Assembly: GCF_021155765.1 (NCBI RefSeq)
Contig: NC_060116.1
Coordinates: 17,052,584-17,116,583 of the forward strand
Origin: Diprion similis
Taxonomy: Eukaryota; Arthropoda; Insecta; Hymenoptera; Diprionidae
Reading direction: 5' to 3'
Length of the DNA: 64,000 nt
Position 1 is the stretch's first letter; each line of letters opens with the position of its first letter. The notes beneath the pieces were generated by a model. That model saw only the letters and a program-made list of their open reading frames with translations. It was not told the origin of the DNA and ran no database searches. Shown piece after piece: positions 12,138 through 22,900 of the stretch. The translations under genes and the position numbers were made by a program.

Positions 12138-15100
12138 ATGTTTCTGCCGCTTTTTTTTATAGTCATCGTATCCTCCGTCGTTCGATGTAGTGATTTTCCT
12201 TCGTTAATAACAGCTAACGCAACAATGGGTATGAAAAAAATAAAAATATTTTCATATTTTCGCGTAACCTGTAATGTAATTTTTTGAGGAACAATTGTTT
12301 TCTTTATTGCCGCAGCTATTGTGATCGATAAGCATATATTCCAGGGAAAAACAAACTATGAAACCTTGTCGACTGAATTATATCACCTAGTTTCAAAAAT
12401 CGTCGACGAAAATATGCGGTTTGGAAGAATCGAAGCACATCTTTTTACCGACTCAAGTCCCAACTTGCGCCGAGGTATGGAATTGATCAATTTAAACGTT
12501 ACAACGAAATTTCACGTCGCACTCGTGAAAAATATTCATCTATACGTACACCAACTCCCTGCCTGTTAGATTACACTGTATTGCTCTCGATTACGACGTG
12601 CCACGAAACATGGAAATTATATCACCAAGCCAAGAGAGAAGACCTCGTGCACATCGCTATTACAGGTAAGTACAAAGTAATTCGAACACCACTTAAAAAT
12701 CATATACATTGTAAGGTGAGAACGGAACGCCGAAGGTAAATATATGAACTTCTGGATCCTTATTCCAAGACGCAGATTGTCCGCGATTTCCCGACCATGA
12801 AGGCATCAGCGTTCCGCTGTTGCATCCTGGAGAGGAATTACCACAGCTGCTTCTGGACTTGAGAACCAGATCGGCCCTTACCTGGAAAAAAATAAACGTC
12901 CTACATGATGAGACTTTTGGTATGAATTGCGAGCATAATATTACGATCGGATCATGCTGGGTTTTTCTGGTTCTTTGTTGTTATATGGGGGGGGGGGGGG
13001 GGGGCGACCGATCAAACCGTAGTGTTTACAACCATACGCTGAATGGGAAATACCGTACTTACAGGAAGAGATACGATCAGCAGAGTGATGATTGCTCTGT
13101 CCGTTGAACTTTTAGACTCGCAACTAGTCCCGACGACTAGATCTATTTTCACGATCAAAGAGGCGAAATCAGAGCGCGGCAAGAGGCAGGAAGTATTGAA
13201 AATTCTCTCAAGTTTTCCCGAGGAGAGGCTTGGCAGTTGCTTCCTTGTCATTGTGACGATCGACATGGTCGGCGTGATAATGGAAGTGGTACGCTCATCA
13301 ATGATGACTCAATATTATCTTTATAAACACAAGAATTATCAAACAGGATGCGGCTTGTTAGTTGCAGTATGCAATCATATGTTTCCACTTTGTTTTTAGT
13401 TTATTCGCACCGCTTTATAGAATAATTATTTCTTTTTCTCCGAACTGTCGAACACGTGATTACCTCATTTTATTTTATCTGTAACTTTTCGTTCAAGGCT
13501 AAGTCGTTGAATATGGTTAATCCTGCAACTCAATGGCTCTACATTGCGAGTGACACGACCTCCCAAGATCAAAACGTGACTATGTTGAAGGAGATTCTGA
13601 ACGAGGGTCAGAACGTGGCTATTCTTCACAATACCACGAATACGGATGTAACTTGTCATGTAAGATTATGCGAACATGAGAAACTGACGAAATTCTTATG
13701 GTATCGGTAATGACTACAAAGTTTAATTTTTGAGATGAAATCGCGACATTGATTGAATCACTGGTATTCCGATCGCTTGCCGATTTGTTTACGCCGAAAT
13801 TAGAATGGGTCTCTCCTTAAGTTGTAGCCAGCCCAAGTCGACCTCAAGATATCGCGATTTTCTGCTTCAGGGAGGATTTACTTGCGACGTGAAAGAGCTT
13901 ACCAGGGCTTTGGCAATTGCTCTCGAGGATTCACTTGCCGAGGAGACTAAATTGTCGGAGCATGTTACCGAGGAGGAATTCGAGGCGATACGATTTACGA
14001 AAAGGGAACGACGTCGGGACGTTCTGGATAAGATGGAGGTTTATCGATTCGATGTTTCTAGAGTTTCTGTTGTCTTACAGTCTTACAGCGTCCACTTACT
14101 TTTCTTTCGTAAAAATTGCACAGCCACTCCTTAATGTACTGTATCTTTGCCTTGCTTTCACGGTACACAGAAAGAGCTTTTTATCAGTCGATCTGGACCG
14201 AGAGGGAATTGCGACAGGTGTTTGTCCTGGACAGTCACATCGGCGATAACGTGGGGGGAGTCCTTTGTTAAAGGTAAAAAAACATCGGAGGCGAGCGACG
14301 GCGGTACAGGCCATTTCATTGTTACCGGAACCTGGTCTCCTCGGCTTGGTGCCGTGATGACGGACGCGATATTTCCTCACGTGATGCACGGCTTCAGAGG
14401 AAAGACACTTCCAGTAATCACATTCCACGTGCGTATGATACATGAGAGGTGGATACAGGAAGTGACGTGATTAATTCTTGAGGAACTGTGTATGAAATGA
14501 ACTGCAGGTCATGTGCTTTCAGAATCCTCCGTGGCAAATAATTAATCAAAGCGAAACCGGCCATGTTGTATTCGACGGGCTTATTTTTGACGTACTAAAG
14601 CAGCTTAGTCATCGGCTGAACTTCACTTACAACGTCCTCATCGAATCGGATGAACAAGGTCAGAAGGTTGAGCCTTTGAGCCTTGATGATGATGGAAAGG
14701 TACAGACGAAGGATAGTTTGTAGGATATTTTCTTAGTGTCGAATAGTTAAATTCTCAGGAAATTTTATAGCTATACGAGTAGATTGAATAGACTACAGGA
14801 CTCGTTAGAGGACACCAGTGTAGTGTGGTTTGATGACTGGCGCTCGAATATATTTTTAAATAACCGCATTTCCACGATAAAGCTTTATCTCAATCGCAGA
14901 CGGCAAACAGTCAGCTGCCTTCCATGACTAACAGCATTTCTTCAAATGTGATCGAGCTCGTTCGCTCGAAAAGGGTCCTGATCGCCGCTTGCGCTTTCAC
15001 CGTTAACGAGCAAAAAAATAGCATGGTCAATTTTACTAGACCAATTTCCATTCAGACTTACAGTCTGCTCGCCGCTAGGCCCAAACACTTGTCCAGAGCG

Positions 15101-17193
15101 CTACTTTTCTCGTCTCCATATACCAAGGAGGTTGGTGGGTCGTTTACATTTGTTAGACTTAAAATGCACGAATTGTTTAAACCGCATGTTCTAATGATTC
15201 ATTCTACTTTGTCAATTACCAAAATCCCAATTTTCCGGTCAGTTGGCAATCGATTCTTACGCTAGTTTTCAGTGGGGGATATTGGAAAGGTGAGCGAACA
15301 CATTAAGCGCTAAATGAAACCGCCTTATGCAACACAAGTCGCATCGCGTGATCTCGGAGGTCTAAGTTCGCACGCCAATGTAAATTTAAAAGCAGGAAAT
15401 TGATAATTAGCTATTGTTTTTATCGCGAAGAATCTTCAAGATTCTATTTTTTGGGCTACTTCGCAATAATTTCGAACTTCCGGAAAAGGTCGGACGTCGG
15501 TTAACCCTGTAAGCGTGACGGTACTTGTACGTATATGCAGGGTGTTTTCAGACTTGGGGATGTCTCGCGGGGGCCATAATAGCCATGGGACCGGTATTGT
15601 ACCTGGTGCACAACTGGAGTCCGTTTTATTCGAACACGCCGTTGTCACTAGGACTGAGATCGCCCTGGGATTGCACGTGGTACTTGTATGGCGCTCTGCT
15701 TCAGCAAGGTAGGAATGCCGGAAGCAATCCAGTTGATAGCTATTAGCGGTAATTTAACGGATTAAAAACTTCAGGAGGGATGAATTTACCACGAGCCGAC
15801 AGCGGCCGACTGATCGTTGGGACATGGTGGTTGGTGGTTTTGGTGGTTGTGGCTACCTACAGCGGTAACTTGGTCGCTTTTCTAACTTTTCCGAGGATAG
15901 ACGCCTCTATATCCTCGATAGACGACGTCCTGGCAAGGGAGCACGAACTCACCTGGACTCTGCCGAGCGGAAGTTACCTCTTTGAGTTCTTTGGTTCATC
16001 CGAGGAGCCCAAATTCCGGAGGTTCTTCTCCGGAGCCGTAAGGCCCAACGTGACGAACAATACGGATTTAATGAGACGCGTCAAGGAAGGAAATCACGTT
16101 CTGGTCGACTGGCGAACGTCGCTCAGGTTCGTTATGAGGAAGGAACTTCTCGCGACCGGAAGATGCGACTTTTCCCTCAGTGCAGAAGAGTTCGTTCCGG
16201 AGCCAATCGCCATGATCGTTGCTCCCGGTAGTCCCTATCTCTCAATCATTAACTCCGAGTAAGTTTCACATTTTTGCGTTTTTTTTTTTGCTTCAGCCAC
16301 CAAAGTTGCCTGAGGTGACTGACACAGTATAAACGAATACATTCGATGTTCAAGGGTCGGAACGACCATCACCGTGTTAAAATGCTTATCGGATTTGACA
16401 AGCAGCGTTGTTGAATCACTGTGCGGATTTTCACCTCCACTATGACAGGATTACAGCCTTCTAGGCTCTTTCCCTTTCTATCCTCGCTTTGCCAATGCTT
16501 GCAGCATGCGCAAACTTACAGGCATACGTATGAGGAAAGTGAAAATCCGATTCCCAGTAACCAAGAGCATTTACACTCAACTGGGCGTCGTTGATTCGAA
16601 AAATTATTCATCTTGACCTGCATTCATATTATAATGTTACGATTCTACAGACTAAAACGAATGCACCAAGTAGGACTGATTCAGAAATGGACGGCGGAGA
16701 GAATGCCGATAAAAGACAAGTGCTGGGAAAGACCAGGCGTAAGTCAAGAGACTAACAACCATAAAGTCAACATGGACGACATGCAGGGGAGCTTTTTTGT
16801 ACTTTTTATAGGTAAGGCAGCCGGCCTTTACTCAGTTGCGTAAGTCAACTCATCAAAAATGTATTGAATATTCCGTCACCACGTCATCCCTCGCGATAAT
16901 ACTTGTTATTTATTTCGGCCTTGCGCCGCTTCTGAATCAGCTGGCAATGCACTCAGCAATTACCGACATCCCAAACGACTTTCCGGTGTCATATATATAT
17001 ATGCCAAGCTATTAAATCGGTTTCCTAGCTCCTGTTGTACGCTGTTTTGAAGGCTGGACCTCGGCGGTAATTAATGAGGACCATTTTCGTTGCAGGATTC
17101 ATCCTTGCTATCCTCATGCTGGGTTGTGAGTTCTTTTGGATCAAACGCAAGACGCTCCTCGAACAGAAACTAATCCGCCCTTATGTCACATGA
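12138..17193 (+). CDS. Ir93a: Ionotropic receptor 93a (IR93a co-receptor)
   Basis: Variant ionotropic glutamate receptor that acts with IR25a in insect temperature and humidity sensing. Fourteen exons keep frame: 12138-12228, 12316-12474, 12570-12665, 12770-12919, 13065-13288, 13498-13659, 13871-14038, 14171-14428, 14523-14699, 14900-15130, 15552-15708, 15775-16258, 16651-16811, 17096-17193. They total 871 residues, near the Drosophila length. Residues 1-17 are a signal peptide, followed by the IR93a-like opening [12 protein letters not shown] and a full amino-terminal domain. The S1 half has the conserved [21 protein letters not shown] region. M1 is about 573-596 ([19 protein letters not shown]), M2 about 636-660 with [15 protein letters not shown], the S2 half follows, and M3 is about 832-853 ([20 protein letters not shown]), with a short tail. 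Exon 4 has a second possible acceptor at 12776, two codons shorter. Intron 4 holds an 18-G run. Confidence 0.93.
12987..13004 (+). repeat. G18 homopolymer
   Basis: Eighteen consecutive G residues inside IR93a intron 4, about 60 bp before the exon 5 acceptor. Such runs are rare in an AT-leaning genome and could form a G-quadruplex in DNA or pre-mRNA. Length may be affected by sequencing error. Confidence 0.85.
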
Positions 17194-19972
17194 TGTGTAA
17201 TGTACACACGGCTCACATGGTTTAGCACTAGAAAATTGTTCTGCGCCAAATTCCGCGGGAACATTGAAATGTTAGAACGACGTCCTATTATTTGAAATTC
17301 CTAGGCAATTAGACACTTCGATGGAAAGTTTTTCACGGTTTTTTTATTCGATCCCTTAACCCCTCTGATCGTTGTTCAATGATTGAATCAATCCTACAAT
17401 TGCATCGATCGACCAAGCGAAATTCTGAGGCTATTGTTTTCTAGTTGCAGCTCTTATTTAGTGTTAATATATACGAAGCGCGGAGGTAAAAGTTGTTGAA
17501 TTACGTAACGGATAATGATTCTCAGAGGCGGTCAGAAGCAGTTACCATTAAGTACGTAAGGACGTAGATGTATCTTCACGATGATAACGTCTCTGAAATA
17601 AATAATTGCCAACTTTTAGATTACATGTAATGATCCGCCCATATACATATATACTATACCTATATATATACATGTATATGCATAAAAAAGATGATAATTT
17701 ATGATATTCGTGTGTGTGGATTACCTATATAAGTTTATTTCGGCAAAACGTGTACACAACACCTTACATTAAATTCCCCTCTCCTCGAAAGAGATATTTA
17801 ATTCGACTACTGACATTGCACTCAGGATCTTTCGCAAACACGCCACTTCTCCATGTGTGCACGATGTTTATGGGCTCATGAATTTCATGTGATGTCACTT
17901 CTACGGTGTCTGTAACGCAGTTCAAACTATCAACGTTATAAATGTTTTGACACTCAGGATTTATTTCTTCTAATTTTAATTTTGCCATTGAAATCACGTG
18001 TGGCTTGGATTCAGAATTGGCTCTGGCCTGATTCATGCAGCCGATAAATTTCGCAAGAACATAAGTATGGTAAAATCAATTCCATTGAAACTCTACTCTT
18101 CTAAAGAATTATTATATTTTACACGTACGTTACAGTTGGAGTAACTGAATTACTGCAACTTGTTACTCGGAGAAAGCTTATTATAATATCTAGTTTAACA
18201 AATGTTTGCACATGTGGATATTATGGCGAAGTACACGTATAATACATACATTAGTTTTATAGGATTATAGTGAAGTCTCTGATGAGTTATACTCTTCTTT
18301 TATTTGGAATTGCGTCACAAAAAATGTTTAGAACTCTCGTGTGATAAAAAAAGGAAGAAAAAGTCAGAGAGATTGGTATAAATAATGGAGCATTCTGAGC
18401 TATGAAGTGGGGTTAACTACCTGCACCTCATAGAACAAATATCTGTAAGTTATTAATAACCAATAGTAGTAGAAACAGCAATTAACTTTTCATATTTATG
18501 TCTGTAAATTCAATCATCGTGATCAATATTTTTTCGGCGTACTCGACAGTTCAAAGTTATGAATTCGAAAGTGTATTTAACCTGAGGAGCCAGTTTAGAT
18601 TTACGATTTTGATTCCCAAGATTCATCCAGCAGCCTCCACGACCAGATTGCGCTGTATTTGTAACGGTATAACACGTATGCGTCTATAATAATAATAATT
18701 CTCTACCATATAATATCTTCTAGAACAGGCATGAATTACCGTTGAAAAATTGATAGCCTCGCTATCCTGCATCCGCATATTTCTCTTCTGTAACTTTAAT
18801 AACTAGAATAATAGTTATTTAGCCCATCGTTTTTTTACCTGCGAAGTAATATATCACAATTACATGTACTCAACTAATTGTCCTCGGAACTGCAAGCAAA
18901 AGACGTCGACTTAGAGGGGCTTCCGAAGCGTGACAAAAACTTTTTCTGCTCTTCTACAGCACCCTGTTCTTCAGTAAATGCATTTTATTGAGGAAACACT
19001 TGCTGTGTTCGGCATTACGGATTAAGTCCATACGCACAGTAAAAAATACGTGCTCTCGTCGATATTACATGTGTACACCAATGCTATAAGGGGTTAAATG
19101 TCGAGTTCAGTATTTGCCCGACTCGTTAATTCATCCACGATTTTAACAAGTGAAACATCCTGCTCTTCATTCGCCACGCCAAGTTGAATACGCGAACAAC
19201 TACTCGACTAGACGCGGCGTTATCCTGCAAATTGAGTAATCTGCACATGAATTTATCATACTTGCCGCACAGGCGGAGTTCTTTTCAATCTAGCTGACGA
19301 GTTTATTTTTATTATTCGTTAGGAGTTTCTTTTATAAATTCATGACAGTACCTACGCAAGATCTTCAAGCGCGCATACTTATTTCATAAATCGGTACGAA
19401 GAAGCTTAGGTTTTGGTCTACCGATGTGAAATCTTTGCGGAAAACAATTAGCGTCAACAGAGTGAGGGCACTATAGATGAGGGGGGGAGGCGGCGAAGAG
19501 GAAGGGAGATTACGACCGTAGAGATGATGGAACCAACGGGGTTATCTACCTGACGACCTTGCCTCTGAAAAAGTCTCCGCTCCCTTCCCTCCCCTTCGGA
19601 TTCTCAACTCCTACCCCCCTCCTTCGCCCAGTTGCGCCTTGTGCAAGCCTCGGGGTCCAACGAGGGGCCCAACGTCCCTCCGTGTTGGCGAACAACGCGC
19701 TGACCACTTACTGTACAGAGTCAGGTAGAGTAGGTATGCCTGGTACCTATATACGAATCGCGTAACTGACGACTCGGTAGTCTCGTTCTAGCTCTCGGTC
19801 TCTCAGCTCTGCATTCGAAATCAAAATTTAAGACGCGATGCGTGTGGCTTACTTTTGCGTAAAAAGCCTCGATTAACCGTTCGCTAGTTACAGAAGATTC
19901 GGAGAGTGACGTGTGACGAGTTGATTTTACATTCAGGTTGTCCGAAACTAGTTTTCAAAACGAGTTCTAAGC
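17194..19972. other. Intergenic region, IR93a / serpin, with one weak ORF
   Basis: About 2.8 kb that includes an AT-rich TATA-type simple tract near 17640-17690 and one small minus-strand ORF described separately. A 35-codon open stretch on the minus strand at about 18890-18990 reads with some coding character (EEQGAVEEQKKFLSRFG) but has no start codon. The last few hundred bases should contain the serpin promoter and leader. Confidence 0.4.
17764..18036 (-). CDS. Small unrecognised ORF, possible last exon
   Basis: An ATG-started frame of 90 residues that I do not recognise. It is balanced in composition, with four cysteines (ECQNIYN, LNCVTD, PECNVSS among them) and no signal peptide or membrane segment. 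The frame stays open upstream of the ATG, and an AG sits before the codons for ARANSES, so it could be the 3'-terminal exon of a spliced minus-strand gene. No convincing upstream exon was found. It is convergent with IR93a, ending about 570 bp past its stop. It could be chance. Confidence 0.3.
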   Translation of the reverse strand: MNQARANSESKPHVISMAKLKLEEINPECQNIYNVDSLNCVTDTVEVTSHEIHEPINIVHTWRSGVFAKDPECNVSSRIKYLFRGEGNLM

Positions 19973-22900
19973 ATGTGGACATTATGCCTCGCCTTGATTT
20001 ATAGTACGTTCATTTGCAGACGGTCAAGTTTACTTCAATCACTACAGTGTACTCTATATGATAGCAGAAAAAGTATTTCGACTCATTCTCAGATCTGATT
20101 TTTACATAAATCCTTTGCAGTAAATATACTTTGGCTGAGGAATTTATTCAGTTACACTAATGCAACCAATCAATATCCATTTCTAATATGAAATGTCTTT
20201 TTTGCTTGTGAATATCACGAGTCAGCAATTATCATCATCAAATATGTTATTCCGGTTACTTTGGCCTTAAAGTAACAGTATCTGAGATTTATTTATCCAC
20301 ACTGGGCGTATTAAAACTGTTTCCTATGAGTTTTACGGTCAATTTTAAATACCGCCTGACCATCATAGACTTAGATGCTAGCAGCTTTGGTTTTATCTTC
20401 ATAAGCGTCATTATAACAACCTTACAAGGCTGCGAATTTATAATTCTCCCGTTTAGTCGCGGCAACCCAAGTCCAAGGATACGGTTCTTCTTGGCATGAT
20501 CTTCCGACTTCTCAGGCGCCTCCGTTTCAGCGTCCAGTAGACGTAATGACGGATGTGATCAATGATCTTGGGGTCAGGATTCTGCAACAATACGGCGAGA
20601 CCGGGCGTTATGGAAACGTGGCATTTTCCCCTACGGGGATTGGGTTTGTCTTGGCAGCATTGTACGAGGGATCGGCAGGTCCTGGACACGAGCAGATTGC
20701 GCACGCCTTGGATCTCCCCCGGGAACAGGACATCACCAGGATTGGTCTTCGGGATATTCACAGGAGGCTAAGGGTGAGCCTCGTGTAACAACTTTGCTGG
20801 ATTCGCCGTAGATTGAATCACAGACAATATTAAGGGAAGTCGTTCAATTCCACCTTTTCAATTCTCCTTTGTATACCGAAAATCGAAGTTTTATTCCAGA
20901 ATCTAGATAAAGTATCGTGTCTCCACGTATGTGGAGTTCATCACTCTGGGCATTTTCATTTTCTCGGTTTCCTTTTTAAGATTCGCTACAAAACTGGTAG
21001 ACCCCGGGTGAATTTAACTCAAAAGTTGTCGAAAATTATGCAAGCAATCAGATAAAATTTAATTTCGTAGAGCTACCTCAGCCCTGACGGGTTTCTTGGT
21101 GGCCTAACTCTCAACAGAGACAACACAAAGTTGAGACCAGAGTACGAGGATGTTCTCAAGTTTCTTGGCTTCGACGTGGCTTCCAGAGCCAACGGATCTG
21201 ACGATAATTCAAACTCAACAACACTTCCAGAAACTACGTCCGAAGCTCCGACCACCTCTTCAGCTTCCAGTTCTCTGCTCACGACTACTCCGATTCCGGT
21301 TGACGTTACAGAGGCGACGGAATCCCCTACGATCATGACGACATTGGTAGGTGAAGATGTCGGGGAAGCCTCGACCAGCTCTACAAATATCCCGACGACG
21401 ATCATCGCCAGCACCGAAGAACCGACGACGGCGAAAATTGACGTGGAAACAACCACCATGACGATCACGACTGAAACAATGTCTGCCGAAACAGTAACGG
21501 TTTCTGAGATGGTCGATAACTCCGGAGAGAAACTTACTACTATTTCTAGTATCTCGTCCGTCCCCACGACGACGGAATTTCTGACAACAACTTTGCAGAC
21601 ATCTTCGGCGGTGACGGAGGCCTCGTCGGAGGGATCTGTTGTCGATGAAACCACAGAGCTTGTTTCCTCAACAACGATGCGTGCTACGGTAGATACTCCG
21701 GTTATGGTTACAGAGGGTGCTGCAACTGAAGTTGTCATGCAAACTACCTTGACTAGCGTCGAAGAAGTGACAGAAACTACAACATTAGGTTCTACTACTG
21801 TCAGCACCGAAGCCACAGTTCCCAGCGAGTCGACGACGCCTTTGGCCCCTGAAGTGGGTGCAGTAACTGAGAGCACAACAACAGTGATTACTGATTTGGA
21901 AGAGGATGGATCTGAAAGTGAATCGGAAACGGACGTGACTTTTTCGAGCTCTGAAGAAACGATCGAAAAAGATCTTGAGGAGTTAGCAGCCACGACGGCA
22001 ATGGAAGAAAGGACCACGCTACAGCCGGAAGAAACGGTGTCGAATGAAATTATTTCCGAGTCTACAACAAGTCGTATCGATACGACGACCGTACCTCTAG
22101 ATGTTGAGGTGGACACATTACTAGATTCGATGAGCTCTGAAGCTGATACTTTGCTTACTTTGGAACGCGAAAATGGCAGCGCCGTGATCACGACAACTTC
22201 CTCATCTCTGGAATTGGATTCACGTGACCGACGAAGTATTCGTGACGTTGAGATCAGGGATCCTGTGGTGAAGACTCTGTTAAATGCAAGATCCACCAAA
22301 CCAGAGGTAAAGGTGATGGCAAGATCAGAATCGGTCAACTCGAAAGAAACGGGTGCCGTGTGGATCAACAGAATTGTGGAATACTCTTTCACTGAGAAAA
22401 ACGCTGAACGGAGCACGAATTTGCTGACAGTTCCGGGACAAGGCGGTGATTATGAAAATGAGAGGTCTGTCAGCTGGAGTGCAAATGATGAAGCTGTATC
22501 GGAAGGCGAAAGACTAAAGCGTGGAACTCGGAGCCCAAGAAGTTATTTCCCCGGTCATTTTAACATTCCGAAATTTCCAAGTTTCCCTGTTTATCCAGAC
22601 TCTCCTGGAGCTTCAGGTACGCTATAATTGAGTGAAAATTGCGGCGATCAATAACGAGACGGACACCACATGCCAGGAGAGCAGCACGATTTCTCTAATT
22701 ACTTGGTTTTATTCTCAGAGGATACTTCGTGGACTCGTAAGGTCGGAGGATGGCGAGTGCACTCCTCAAAGCTGGACGAAGTCTCTCAAGATTTGAGTGA
22801 ACTGACCTTTCTCGTTAACGGGGAAGAGCCAACAGTTGTTTCAGCAGCAACGTACACAGTTGTCTTGCCTTTTGCATTCCTCTCATCCCTGCAGGCCTTG

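Noticed and set aside
21073-22416. 447-codon open frame on the minus strand
   Set aside because: It is the mirror of the Thr/Ser-rich serpin exon; the repetitive codons leave the opposite strand open. Its Val/Ser-rich product has no family features, while the plus frame joins serpin sequence at both ends.
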